Positions 8,376-16,969 of a stretch of 64,000 bases of DNA are shown one piece after another. The DNA lies in the NCBI GenBank assembly GCA_045631525.1, contig JAZQUY010000002.1, forward strand, positions 124,001 to 188,000. The letters run 5' to 3'. How positions within the stretch are numbered: the stretch's first letter is position 1; every line of letters starts with the position of its first letter. Under the pieces are notes generated by a model that saw only the letters and a list, made by a program, of their open reading frames with translations, did not search any database and was not told the DNA's origin. The DNA is from SIG440 sp045631525 (GTDB lineage Bacteria; Bacillota; Clostridia; Monoglobales; Monoglobaceae). Position numbers and translations under genes: made by a program.

Positions 8376-9440
8376 ATGAGCAGATTTTTCAGCAAGAAAT
8401 TTGACAACCTTACACCTTACACCCCGGGCGAACAACCGAAGATAAAAGATCTGGTCAAGCTCAATACAAATGAATCGCCTTATCCGCCGTCGAAAAAAGC
8501 GGTGAGATGCGCCATTGATGCGGCAAGAGAGCTTCAGCTTTATCCTGACCCCACTTGCCGCACGCTTACGAAAAAAGTGGCTGAAATATGGGGAGTCGAA
8601 CCTGATGAAATACTAATTACAAACGGCTCGGATGAAATTTTGAATTTTGCCTTTATGGCATATTGTGATGAAAATACCCCTGCGGTTTTCCCTGATATTA
8701 CATATGGCTTTTACAAGGTGTTTGCACAGCTTTTGAATGTGACTTATGAAGAAATTCCCCTTAAGGATGATTTTACAATAGATGTCAGTGATTACATGAA
8801 CGTAGGGAAGACAATTTTTATTGCAAACCCCAATGCACCTACGGGAATCCTTTTGAGTCCTTCTGAAATTGAAGAAATTGTAAAAAGTAACCCCAATAAC
8901 GTGGTTGTAGTTGATGAAGCCTACATAGATTTTGGGGGCGAAAGTGCAGTGCCTCTTACAAAGGAATATGACAATCTTCTGGTTACACAGACATTTTCGA
9001 AATCACGCTCTATGGCGGGGGCAAGACTTGGACTTGGAATTGGCTCAAAAGAGTTGATAAGGGATTTAAACACCATAAAATATTCCACAAATCCATACAA
9101 CATCAACAAAATGACGATGGCGGCAGGAATTGGTGTTTTGGAAGATGAGGCTTATACGAAAAAGAACTGCAAAGCCATTTGCGAAACCCGTGAATACACA
9201 AAGAAGATGCTTTTGGGTATGAATTTTGAAATTACAGATTCGGCTGCAAACTTCATTTTTGCAAAGCACAAGGAACTTTCAGGGGAAATGATTTATGCCC
9301 GTCTTCGCGAGAAGGGAATTCTGGTGCGGCATTTTGACGGCGACAGAATAAAGGAATATAATCGCATAACCGTGGGAACGAAAAAACAAATGCAAGCGTT
9401 CCTCAGGGCAGTTAGCGAAATTCTGGAGGAAAATAAATGA
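8376..9440 (+). CDS. hisC: Histidinol-phosphate aminotransferase
   Basis: A 354-residue fold-type I PLP enzyme that transfers the amino group from glutamate to imidazole acetol-phosphate. Motifs: LNTNESPYPPS near the N-terminus, ITNGSDEIL, NPNAPTG, VVDEAYIDF, and the Schiff-base lysine in TFSKSRSMAGARLG, all in the family's order. The ATG at 8376 is preceded by GAGGAG; an upstream in-frame ATG at 8337 lies inside hisD and would add 13 unconserved residues. The gene overlaps hisB by four bases (ATGA). Confidence 0.97.
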   Translation: MSRFFSKKFDNLTPYTPGEQPKIKDLVKLNTNESPYPPSKKAVRCAIDAARELQLYPDPTCRTLTKKVAEIWGVEPDEILITNGSDEILNFAFMAYCDENTPAVFPDITYGFYKVFAQLLNVTYEEIPLKDDFTIDVSDYMNVGKTIFIANPNAPTGILLSPSEIEEIVKSNPNNVVVVDEAYIDFGGESAVPLTKEYDNLLVTQTFSKSRSMAGARLGLGIGSKELIRDLNTIKYSTNPYNINKMTMAAGIGVLEDEAYTKKNCKAICETREYTKKMLLGMNFEITDSAANFIFAKHKELSGEMIYARLREKGILVRHFDGDRIKEYNRITVGTKKQMQAFLRAVSEILEENK

Positions 9441-10024
9441 GAACAAGTGAAATAAAAAGAGAAACAAAAGAAACAAAAATAGAACTTTCTATAAACCTTG
9501 ACGGAAGCGGAAAGAGCAGCATTGATTCGGGCTGTGGTTTTCTTGACCATATGCTGACACTTTTTGCAAAGCACTCAAGATTTGACCTCAGCATAAAGTG
9601 TGACGGCGATACGAACGTTGATTTCCACCACACCGCAGAGGACGTAGGCATCTGTCTTGGACAAGCATTCAAAGAGGCTCTGGGCGACAAGATGGGCATT
9701 ATTCGTTATGGAAACATGATACTTCCTATGGATGAAGCACTTATTCTTTCGGCAGTTGATTTGTCAGGACGTTCAGGACTTTCATACAAGCTCAGCATCC
9801 CAACAGAAAAGGTAGGGGAATTCGATACCGAGCTGGTTGAAGAATTCTGGCTAGCGTTTGTGAGAGAGGCACAGTGCACGGTTCATATAGTTCAGATGGC
9901 GGGAACAAATTCTCACCACATTATTGAGGGAGCATTTAAATCGGTTGCCCGAAGCCTTAAACAAGCGGTGTCAAAAGAAATCGGTTTTGAAAATGAAATT
10001 CCGTCAACGAAAGGGGTACTTTGA
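9437..10024 (+). CDS. hisB: Imidazoleglycerol-phosphate dehydratase
   Basis: A 195-residue monofunctional dehydratase. Metal-binding histidine motifs are clear: GCGFLDHMLTLFAKHS, DVDFHHTAEDVGI-like (VDFHHTAEDVG) and the C-terminal GTNSHHIIEGAFKS. There is no fused HAD phosphatase domain; the phosphatase step is supplied by the PHP gene at the end of the operon. Start codon overlaps the hisC stop, so translation is coupled. Confidence 0.98.
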   Translation: MRTSEIKRETKETKIELSINLDGSGKSSIDSGCGFLDHMLTLFAKHSRFDLSIKCDGDTNVDFHHTAEDVGICLGQAFKEALGDKMGIIRYGNMILPMDEALILSAVDLSGRSGLSYKLSIPTEKVGEFDTELVEEFWLAFVREAQCTVHIVQMAGTNSHHIIEGAFKSVARSLKQAVSKEIGFENEIPSTKGVL

Positions 10025-10653
10025 TGACTGCGATTGTGGATTACGGCGTAGGAAATTTGTTTTCACTTAAAAGCTCGATGGAGGCAATCGGTGAAGAAAT
10101 CGTTGTTACCAGCGATGAAAAAGTTTTGAGGACGGCGGACAGAATTATTCTTCCTGGCGTTGGTGCGTTTGAGGATGCCATAAAGAAGCTTAAGGATACA
10201 GGACTTGACCAGGTGGTTATTGATGAAGCAGGATCAGGAAAACCCCTTATGGGGATTTGTCTTGGTATGCAGATGCTTCTTGAAAAGAGCTTTGAATATG
10301 GTGAGCATCAGGGCCTTGGCCTTATCAAGGGTGAAGTCAGGTCAATCGGGGAGGTTATACCAAAAGACCTGAAAATCCCGCATATCGGGTGGAATGGACT
10401 TCATTTAAAAGGTGAAAAACATCCAATATTCAAGTATATAAATGAGGGTGACCACGTTTACTTTGTTCACTCATATTATGGTGCAAATTGCGATGAAAGC
10501 ACTATTGCGACGGCTGAATACGGCGCGGAGCTTACTGCAGCTGTAGCTCATAAAAATGTGTGCGGTTGTCAGTTCCATCCTGAAAAAAGCGGAGATGTGG
10601 GACTTCGTATACTTCGTGCATTTTGCGAAATGGGGGTAGAGGACATATGTTGA
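10024..10653 (+). CDS. hisH: Imidazole glycerol phosphate synthase, glutamine amidotransferase subunit
   Basis: A 209-residue class I glutaminase. Visible: IVDYGVGNLFSL at the start, the nucleophile cysteine in GICLGMQMLLE, and the catalytic His-Glu in CQFHPEKSG near the C-terminus. It makes ammonia for HisF. The ATG at 10024 overlaps the hisB stop (TGATG); the TTG three bases earlier is a less likely start. It overlaps hisA by seven bases. Confidence 0.97.
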   Translation: MTAIVDYGVGNLFSLKSSMEAIGEEIVVTSDEKVLRTADRIILPGVGAFEDAIKKLKDTGLDQVVIDEAGSGKPLMGICLGMQMLLEKSFEYGEHQGLGLIKGEVRSIGEVIPKDLKIPHIGWNGLHLKGEKHPIFKYINEGDHVYFVHSYYGANCDESTIATAEYGAELTAAVAHKNVCGCQFHPEKSGDVGLRILRAFCEMGVEDIC

Positions 10654-11360
10654 TTTTTCCTGCGATAGATTTATATGAGGGCAAGGCTGTACGTCTTCTT
10701 CGTGGTGAATATGAAAATATGACGGTTTACAGTGAAAATCCCATAGAAATTGCTTATGAATTTGAGAATCAAGGTGCAACTCACATACATATGGTTGACC
10801 TTGAGGGCGCAAAAAACGGCGATACCCCGAACCTTGAGGTAGTTCGCGAGGTTGCTGAAAAAACCAATCTTTTTGTGGAGATTGGCGGTGGAATTCGCAG
10901 TATGGCTGTTGTTGACAAATATATTGATGCAGGGATAGACAGGGTTATTTTGGGTACTGCTGCTGTGAATGACAAGGACTTTTTGACGGCGGCAGTTGCG
11001 AAATACGGCGAAAAGATTGCTGTTGGCGTGGATGTAAAAGATGGCTTTGTGGCGATAAAGGGTTGGACAGAGAAGTCGGAATATACCTGCTTCCAGTTTT
11101 GTGAAATGATGCAGAAAATCGGCGTAAAAACCCTTATCTGCACGGATGTTTCAAAGGACGGAGCCATGCAGGGCACAAACCGCGAACTTTATCGTGAGCT
11201 GTCAGAAAAATTTGATATGAACATTGTGGCATCGGGGGGAGTTTCCACCATTGATGATGTAAAGGCTCTTGCGGATATGGACCTTTATGGCGCAATTATA
11301 GGAAAGGCATATTATACCAAAGCGATTTCGCTTGATGAGGCAATAGAGGTGGCAAAATGA
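10647..11360 (+). CDS. hisA: Phosphoribosylformimino-AICAR phosphate (ProFAR) isomerase
   Basis: A 237-residue (beta/alpha)8 barrel. The first-strand catalytic Asp is in LIFPAIDLYEG, the half-barrel phosphate sites are IGGGIRS and VASGGVST, and the second acid is in ICTDVSKDG. It opens the ribose ring of ProFAR before HisF. The ATG at 10647 follows GGGGGTAGAGGAC; the longer frame from 10623 lies inside hisH and is rejected. Confidence 0.97.
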   Translation: MLIFPAIDLYEGKAVRLLRGEYENMTVYSENPIEIAYEFENQGATHIHMVDLEGAKNGDTPNLEVVREVAEKTNLFVEIGGGIRSMAVVDKYIDAGIDRVILGTAAVNDKDFLTAAVAKYGEKIAVGVDVKDGFVAIKGWTEKSEYTCFQFCEMMQKIGVKTLICTDVSKDGAMQGTNRELYRELSEKFDMNIVASGGVSTIDDVKALADMDLYGAIIGKAYYTKAISLDEAIEVAK

Positions 11361-12115
11361 TAACAAAAAGAATAATCCCCTGCCTTGATGTGAGAAATGG
11401 CAGGGTGGTAAAAGGCGTGAATTTTGAAGGAATTTCGGATGTTTCATCCCCTGTGGAGCTTGCAAAATATTATTCCGAAAATGGCGCAGATGAGCTGGTC
11501 TTTTATGATATAACCGCATCCTTTGAGGAAAGAGCTCTTTTTACCGATATTTTGAAAGAAGTGGCAAGAACGATTTTTATTCCCCTGACGGTTGGCGGCG
11601 GAATAAATGAACTCAGCGATTTTGACAGAGTTTTAAAGTGCGGTGCCGACAAGGTGAGCGTAAATTCAGGTGCTATACGAAATCCAAACCTTATATATGA
11701 GGCGGCAAAACGATATGGTGACCAGTGTGTTGTGATTTCTGCCGATGTGAAAAGGGTTGACGGAGTTTTCAGGGTTTTCTCAAAAGGCGGCCGTGAGAAC
11801 ACGGGCATGGAAGCGGTGGAATGGATAAAGAGATGCGTAGATATGGGAGCAGGCGAAGTGGTTCTCAATTCCATAGATACCGACGGCGTGAAAAAAGGCT
11901 TTGACCTTGAGATGCTTGATGCTGTATGTAATGCGGTGTCAGTTCCCGTTATAGCATCAGGCGGTGCAGGGGGAATAGGTGACTTTATCACACTTTTTAG
12001 AGAAGTTCCAAAAGTTGATGCGGGACTTGCGGCGTCAATTTTCCATTTTGGAGAGGTTGAGATTTCTGACCTCAAACGTGAACTCCGGGCAAACGGAATT
12101 GATATGAGAATTTAA
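11357..12115 (+). CDS. hisF: Imidazole glycerol phosphate synthase, cyclase subunit
   Basis: A 252-residue barrel paralogous to HisA. Hallmarks: RIIPCLDVRNGRVVKGVNF with the catalytic Asp, VGGGI, a KVSVNSGA strand, and LNSIDTDG with the second Asp, followed by ASGGAG. It joins ammonia from HisH to PRFAR and releases imidazole glycerol phosphate and AICAR. The start overlaps the hisA stop by four bases. Confidence 0.98.
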   Translation: MITKRIIPCLDVRNGRVVKGVNFEGISDVSSPVELAKYYSENGADELVFYDITASFEERALFTDILKEVARTIFIPLTVGGGINELSDFDRVLKCGADKVSVNSGAIRNPNLIYEAAKRYGDQCVVISADVKRVDGVFRVFSKGGRENTGMEAVEWIKRCVDMGAGEVVLNSIDTDGVKKGFDLEMLDAVCNAVSVPVIASGGAGGIGDFITLFREVPKVDAGLAASIFHFGEVEISDLKRELRANGIDMRI

Positions 12116-12131
12116 AAAAGGAGCATGGCTT

Positions 12132-12782
12132 ATGATAAACATTGATGAACTTAAATTTGACGAAAAAGGTCTTATACCTGCCATAGTGGTGGACAGCATT
12201 TCGAAAAAGGTGCTTACTCTTGCATATATGAATAGGGAAAGCCTCAAAATCTCTATGGAAAAGGGCCTCACTTGTTTTTGGAGCAGGTCAAGACAGGCGC
12301 ATTGGCTCAAAGGTGAAACCAGCGGGAACTATCAGCACATTGTGTCAATAACAGCTGATTGTGACAAGGATGCTCTTGTTGTTGTGGTTGAAAAGGACGG
12401 CCCTGCTTGCCATATGGGCACGGATTCCTGCTTTAACAATGAAATCTTTCAGAGCGAAGACAAACACGAATTTTCTCTTGAGGCTCTTATGGACCTTTTG
12501 AAAGGCAGAAAACTTGAGAAAAAAGAAGGCTCTTATACAACATACCTTTTTGAAAAAGGCATTGACAAAATCTTGAAAAAGGTTGGCGAAGAAAACACCG
12601 AGGTAATAATTGCGGCAAAGGCTGATGACAAAAAGGAAACTGTTTATGAAATTGCAGACCTTTGCTATCACGTTATGGTTTTGATGGTGGAAATGGGAAT
12701 TTCTGTTGAAGATATTCACAAAGAGCTTGCTTCCCGACACGTAATTGACCACAAAGTCAAGCAGGAGAAGATGACCAAATGA
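12132..12782 (+). CDS. hisIE: Bifunctional phosphoribosyl-AMP cyclohydrolase / phosphoribosyl-ATP pyrophosphatase
   Basis: A 216-residue fusion. The N-terminal HisI part (to about residue 110) shows YMNRESL, TCFWSRSRQ.HWLKGE and the zinc cysteines in DCDKDA and GPACHMG. The C-terminal HisE part (about 115-216) is an all-helical MazG-like pyrophosphatase with KVGEENTEVIIAAK and EIADLCYHVMVLM. It carries out steps two and three of the pathway. An AAAGGAG site precedes the ATG; 16 bases separate it from hisF. Confidence 0.97.
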   Translation: MINIDELKFDEKGLIPAIVVDSISKKVLTLAYMNRESLKISMEKGLTCFWSRSRQAHWLKGETSGNYQHIVSITADCDKDALVVVVEKDGPACHMGTDSCFNNEIFQSEDKHEFSLEALMDLLKGRKLEKKEGSYTTYLFEKGIDKILKKVGEENTEVIIAAKADDKKETVYEIADLCYHVMVLMVEMGISVEDIHKELASRHVIDHKVKQEKMTK

Positions 12783-13564
12783 TTTTAGAGGATTTTCACG
12801 TTCATACAAACCTTTGCGATGGGCAAAACAGCCCTGAGGAAATGGTACTGTCGGCTATCAGCATGGGAATGACAAGGCTTGGCTTTTCGGGGCATGGCTA
12901 TACGCCCTTTGATTTGTCCTTTTGTATGAGTCAGGAAAACACAATCGAATACTATGCGCAAATAAACGGGCTAAAAGAAAAATATAAGGATAAAATTGAA
13001 ATTCTTTGCGGAATTGAGCAAGACTATTTTTCCAAAGAACCGCAATTTTCGCCTGATTATATAATCGGCTCGTTGCACTATGTAAAATGCGGTGATAACA
13101 TTTTATCTATTGACGAAAGTGAAGAAACTTTTGTCAAAATTGCAAAAGAGTTCTATGGCGGAGATTATTACGCTTTGGCAGAGGATTATTTTTTGCTTGT
13201 AGGAGATGTGGTGAAGAAGACAGGTGCCGACATAATTGGTCATCTTGATTTGATAACCAAATTCAATGAGGGGAATAAATTGTTTGACACTCAAAATCCA
13301 CGTTATGTAAAGGCGGCGAGGGACGCCATTGACAAGCTTATTCCATATAAAAAACCATTTGAAATAAATATGGGTGCAGTGGCTCGGGGGTATAGAGACG
13401 AGCCTTACCCTGAAAATTCTTTGCTCTCATATATAAGACAAAAGGGCGGAAAGGTCATTCTTTCAAGCGACAGTCACAGTAGGGCAACACTTTGTTATAA
13501 ATTTTTAAAATATGAGAAAATGACTCTTGATATGGGTTTTGATAATATAAATTTTGTCAAATAA
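12779..13564 (+). CDS. hisK: Histidinol-phosphatase, PHP family
   Basis: A 261-residue PHP-domain metalloenzyme. Metal-ligand motifs follow the family order: DFHVHTNLCDG at the N-terminus, GFSGHGYTPF, GIEQDYF, IGSLHYV, IGHLDLI and SSDSHS near the end. It removes the phosphate of histidinol phosphate and so complements monofunctional HisB. It overlaps hisIE by four bases and closes the operon ahead of a strong bidirectional terminator. The symbol hisJ is also used for this enzyme. Confidence 0.93.
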   Translation: MILEDFHVHTNLCDGQNSPEEMVLSAISMGMTRLGFSGHGYTPFDLSFCMSQENTIEYYAQINGLKEKYKDKIEILCGIEQDYFSKEPQFSPDYIIGSLHYVKCGDNILSIDESEETFVKIAKEFYGGDYYALAEDYFLLVGDVVKKTGADIIGHLDLITKFNEGNKLFDTQNPRYVKAARDAIDKLIPYKKPFEINMGAVARGYRDEPYPENSLLSYIRQKGGKVILSSDSHSRATLCYKFLKYEKMTLDMGFDNINFVK

Positions 13565-13605
13565 AAAATGGACTTTAGGATAAAAACCTAAAGTCCTTAT
13601 TTTGT
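13565..13605. terminator. Bidirectional terminator between his operon and spoIVA
   Basis: A 10-bp perfect stem (13570-13579 with 13587-13596) with A-rich sequence before and T-rich sequence after, so it can end both converging transcripts. Confidence 0.85.
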
Positions 13606-13606
13606 T

Positions 13607-15085
13607 TTAAAGTATTATACAAATCAGACCGCCCGAGCCCTCGTTTATTATTTTTGTGAGAGTTTCCTGAAGCTTCATCTGGGCATCGTCGGGCATATGA
13701 TAAAGCTTATTATGAAGTCCTTCGTTCACAAGCTCGTGGAGAGATTTGCCAAAGATATTGGACTCCCATATTTTCTGTGGGTCAACCTCAAATTCTTTGA
13801 GGAGATAGTGAACAAGCTCTTCTGATTGTTTTTCGGTGCCCACAATTGGCGAAACCTCGGTTTCAATATCTGCACGAATCATATGTATTGACGGCGCAGA
13901 GGCTTTAAGACGAACACCAAAACGGCTTCCCTGCTTCACGATTTCAGGCTCTTCAAGAGCAAGCTCATCAATGGAGGGTGAAACAATGCCATAGCCCTTG
14001 CGGTTTACCTCTTCAAGAGCATAAGAAACCTTGTCATATTTTTTCTTAACATCCGATAGCTCGCAGAGAAGATGCATAAGATTTTCTTCGTTTTCAACCT
14101 CGAAGCCCGTCATTTCTTTGATTATTTTGTAATAAAGCTCATCGGGTATGGTTAAGGAAAGGTCAATGGTGCCGTTTACCATATTTATATCAGAGATGTT
14201 CACGTCGGTTATAAATTCGTTTTCCAAGAGCCACGGAACAAGGGACTTTGCATCGGAAAGCTTTAGCTGACCTTGTGGCGCATCCATGATGAAATTTTGC
14301 AGAGAGGATTTTAGCCAATGGTTGTTGCCAAGGGCATCTGCCCAAGAGGGAAGATTTATACGAATTTCGGTGACGGGGAATGCCAGAAGAAGATGTTCCA
14401 TTACGTGATTTATATCATCCATGGAAAGGTCCATACAGTTTATGGGAAGAACCGAAGTCTGATATTTCCCCTCAAGGAATTCTTTATATTCACGTGTGTT
14501 TTCAGAGTGTGGGTCAACAGTGTTCAAAATTATAATGAAGGGCTTTCCTAAGTCACGGAGCTCGCCCACCACCTGTTCTTCGGCATCCATATAGTCTTCT
14601 TTGTCTATGTCGGTTATACTGCCGTCGGTTGTGACAACAATTCCCACAGTGGAGTGTTCGGTTATGACCTTTTTGGTGCCTGTTTCAGCGGCTTCGCGAA
14701 AGGGAATGGGTGAGTCTGACCAAGGAGTCATAACCATGCGTGGCGAATCACCCTCGATATATCCCAGAGCACTGTCTACTATATAACCAACACAGTCAAT
14801 AAGACGAATTTTAAAGGATGTGTTGTCCTCAAGTCGTACGGTTACAGCTTCATTCGGGATAAATTTCGGCTCGGTGGTCATAATCATTCTGCCACCTGCA
14901 CTTTGCGGAAGTTCGTCCATTGCGCGTTCACGCTTGTGGTCATTTTCGATGTTTGGGATAACCATAAGATTCATAAAATTCTTTATAAAGGTTGATTTTC
15001 CTGTTCTTACGGGCCCCACAACACCTAAGTATACATCGCCGTCGGTACGTTTTGCGATGTCGTTGTAGATGTTATATTCCAGCAT
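13607..15085 (-). CDS. spoIVA: Stage IV sporulation protein A
   Basis: A 492-residue, full-length SpoIVA. The N-terminal ATPase domain has Walker A GPVRTGKS at residues 24-31 and the DCVGY/NTVDP switch-like motifs; the C-terminal part ends in the hydrophobic GGLICIIL tail that is typical of the family. SpoIVA polymerises with ATP on the forespore surface and forms the basement layer of the spore coat. It is made in the mother cell; a sigma-E-like promoter (15128-15156) lies 45-70 bases upstream. A good GGAGGAATAAAA site precedes the ATG. Confidence 0.98.
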   Translation of the reverse strand: MLEYNIYNDIAKRTDGDVYLGVVGPVRTGKSTFIKNFMNLMVIPNIENDHKRERAMDELPQSAGGRMIMTTEPKFIPNEAVTVRLEDNTSFKIRLIDCVGYIVDSALGYIEGDSPRMVMTPWSDSPIPFREAAETGTKKVITEHSTVGIVVTTDGSITDIDKEDYMDAEEQVVGELRDLGKPFIIILNTVDPHSENTREYKEFLEGKYQTSVLPINCMDLSMDDINHVMEHLLLAFPVTEIRINLPSWADALGNNHWLKSSLQNFIMDAPQGQLKLSDAKSLVPWLLENEFITDVNISDINMVNGTIDLSLTIPDELYYKIIKEMTGFEVENEENLMHLLCELSDVKKKYDKVSYALEEVNRKGYGIVSPSIDELALEEPEIVKQGSRFGVRLKASAPSIHMIRADIETEVSPIVGTEKQSEELVHYLLKEFEVDPQKIWESNIFGKSLHELVNEGLHNKLYHMPDDAQMKLQETLTKIINEGSGGLICIIL

Positions 15086-15127
15086 TTTTATTCCTCCTTG
15101 GATTTTTTACCTTGTTATCTTGATACA

Positions 15128-15156
15128 ATGTTATGCACAAGCTACCATGAATATGT
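15128..15156 (-). promoter_or_regulatory. Sigma-E-type sporulation promoter of spoIVA
   Basis: On the minus strand: ACATATT, 14-bp spacer, CATAACAT. This fits the mother-cell sigma-E pattern (kmATATT, 13-14, CATACAmT) with one mismatch in the -10. No vegetative promoter as good is seen here for spoIVA. Confidence 0.7.
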
Positions 15157-15206
15157 TTTTTCTTTTTAAAAGCTTGAACAAATGGGGATACTAAGGATGA
15201 ATTGTA

Positions 15207-15235
15207 TTGACAAAAATACTTGCAGGTGATAAAAT
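15207..15235 (+). promoter_or_regulatory. Promoter of the HAD phosphatase gene
   Basis: TTGACA, 17-bp spacer, TAAAAT with TGA directly ahead (extended -10), 26 bases before the ATG at 15261. Confidence 0.85.
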
Positions 15236-15260
15236 TAATTCATGAAAATGGAGTGTAAAA

Positions 15261-16037
15261 ATGGGTACAATGAATGATAAATATGCAGTTTTTCTTGATA
15301 TCGACGGGACTCTTATGGGCGGTTCGCCGGCAGCACTTAAGAAAAACCTTGACGTTATACAAAAGGTAAGAGCACTGGGGCACAAAGTGCTAATCAGCAC
15401 AGGCAGAGCGACAGCGTATCTTCCCGAAAATATTGATATAGGAAAATATTTTGACGGCGTTGTCAGCGGAGCGGGAGCTCGTGTTGTTATAGGGGGAAAA
15501 GAGGTTTTCCTTAAAACCATGACTCGAGAAAACATAAAAGCTTTTTGCGAATATAACCTGAAAAATGGTATAATCGGCGTTCTTGAAGGCGTTGAAAATA
15601 TGTTTTTTATGGGTATAATCGAAGAAGCACAAGGCAAATGGATAAACATAAACGAAGAAAATGTTTCAGAATATATAAAAAAAGATTTCTCTGTTGAAAA
15701 GTTTACAATTCTTGGCACTGCACCAAAAGAACTTGAGAGTGTTCTAAATGACTGTGTGATTTTGCAGCATAATGGCTATGCAGAGCTGTTGCAAAATGGC
15801 TGCAGCAAGTCCAGCGGAATGGAAATTGCAGCCAAAGAGTTTGGCATAGATATATATAGGTGCATTGCTATGGGTGACAGCCTCAATGATCTTGATATGA
15901 TTGAGACTGCAGGAACTGGCGTTGCTATGGGAAATGCTGTACAGGAAATAAAAGACGCGGCTGATATGATAACGGATGATGTTGATAATGCAGGTGTTGC
16001 AGCGGCTCTTAAGAAAATATTTTGTTTAAAAGATTAG
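15261..16037 (+). CDS. HAD-superfamily (Cof-type) hydrolase
   Basis: A 258-residue Cof-like HAD phosphatase. Motif I is FLDIDGTLMG, motif II ISTGRA, and motif III/IV the lysine with GDSLNDLDMIETAG. A C2-type cap occupies about residues 85-190. Members dephosphorylate sugar phosphates or cofactors such as PLP and FMN; the substrate is not predictable. The lipid-kinase gene follows 10 bases downstream, so the two are probably co-transcribed. In-frame ATGs at 15261 and 15270 are both possible. Confidence 0.9.
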   Translation: MGTMNDKYAVFLDIDGTLMGGSPAALKKNLDVIQKVRALGHKVLISTGRATAYLPENIDIGKYFDGVVSGAGARVVIGGKEVFLKTMTRENIKAFCEYNLKNGIIGVLEGVENMFFMGIIEEAQGKWININEENVSEYIKKDFSVEKFTILGTAPKELESVLNDCVILQHNGYAELLQNGCSKSSGMEIAAKEFGIDIYRCIAMGDSLNDLDMIETAGTGVAMGNAVQEIKDAADMITDDVDNAGVAAALKKIFCLKD

Positions 16038-16047
16038 GTGGAGTTTT

Positions 16048-16950
16048 ATGAGCAAAAGGATGTTATTTGTTTTTAACCCTCTGTCGGGTAAAGGAAACAT
16101 CAAGAACAAGCTTTTAGGCATAATCAATATCTTTGTGAAGAATGGGTGGGAGGTTACGGTCCGCCCCACACAAAGCGCGGGTGATGCTTTCAGCTTTGTG
16201 CGTGACAATGCTCAAAACTTTGAACTTCTTGTTATGTCGGGCGGTGACGGAACACTTAATGAGGGCATCCGAGGAATCATGTCCCTGGAAAAAGAGAATC
16301 GCCCGCATCTTGGGTATATTCCTGCTGGAACAACCAATGACTTTGCTGCAAATATGAAAATATCAAAGAATATGAACAGAGCAGCATTAGATATTATGTC
16401 GGGGGAGCCTTTTGCTTGTGATATCGGAAGCTTTAACAACAAAAATTTCGTATATGTGGCGGCTTTTGGGGCGTTTACTGATGTGGCATATGATACTCCG
16501 CAACAAAATAAGAATATGTTTGGACATCTTGCGTATGTTATGGAGGGTGCGAAAAAACTTTCAAATATAAAAGCTTACCAACTCAAAATGATTTGCGGCG
16601 ATGAAACACTAACGGATGAGTTTATCTATGGTATGGTTTCAAACACCAATTACCTTGGGGGAATGAAAGCTGAGAAGGCGTTCAGGGCAGAACTCAACGA
16701 TGGACTTTTTGAAATTATTCTTGTAAAGAAACCCAAAAACATTCTTGAAACACAGAACCTGCTCACCTGTCTTGTTACTCAGGAGCTTAATCCTGAATAT
16801 TTTACGGTTATCAGGGGCAGTGAGGTTACATTTATTTCTGATGAGGCTATTCCATGGACTCTTGACGGAGAATTTGGCGGAGCAGTAAAGGAAGCCAGAA
16901 TTTCAAACGAACAGCAAGCGGTGACTTTGGTTATACCGCAAAAAAAATAA
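16048..16950 (+). CDS. YegS/BmrU-type lipid kinase (diacylglycerol kinase family)
   Basis: A 300-residue protein. NPLSGKG near the N-terminus and the nucleotide-binding SGGDGTLNEGI motif (about residues 64-74) define the diacylglycerol-kinase catalytic fold; PAGTTNDFA follows as the next conserved loop. Family members phosphorylate diacylglycerol, sphingosine-like lipids or undecaprenol; the substrate is open. A second member is at 34959-35936. Ribosome site GGTGGAG; hydF follows 19 bases downstream. Confidence 0.9.
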   Translation: MSKRMLFVFNPLSGKGNIKNKLLGIINIFVKNGWEVTVRPTQSAGDAFSFVRDNAQNFELLVMSGGDGTLNEGIRGIMSLEKENRPHLGYIPAGTTNDFAANMKISKNMNRAALDIMSGEPFACDIGSFNNKNFVYVAAFGAFTDVAYDTPQQNKNMFGHLAYVMEGAKKLSNIKAYQLKMICGDETLTDEFIYGMVSNTNYLGGMKAEKAFRAELNDGLFEIILVKKPKNILETQNLLTCLVTQELNPEYFTVIRGSEVTFISDEAIPWTLDGEFGGAVKEARISNEQQAVTLVIPQKK

Positions 16951-16969
16951 ATTAAGGATGGTGAAAACA

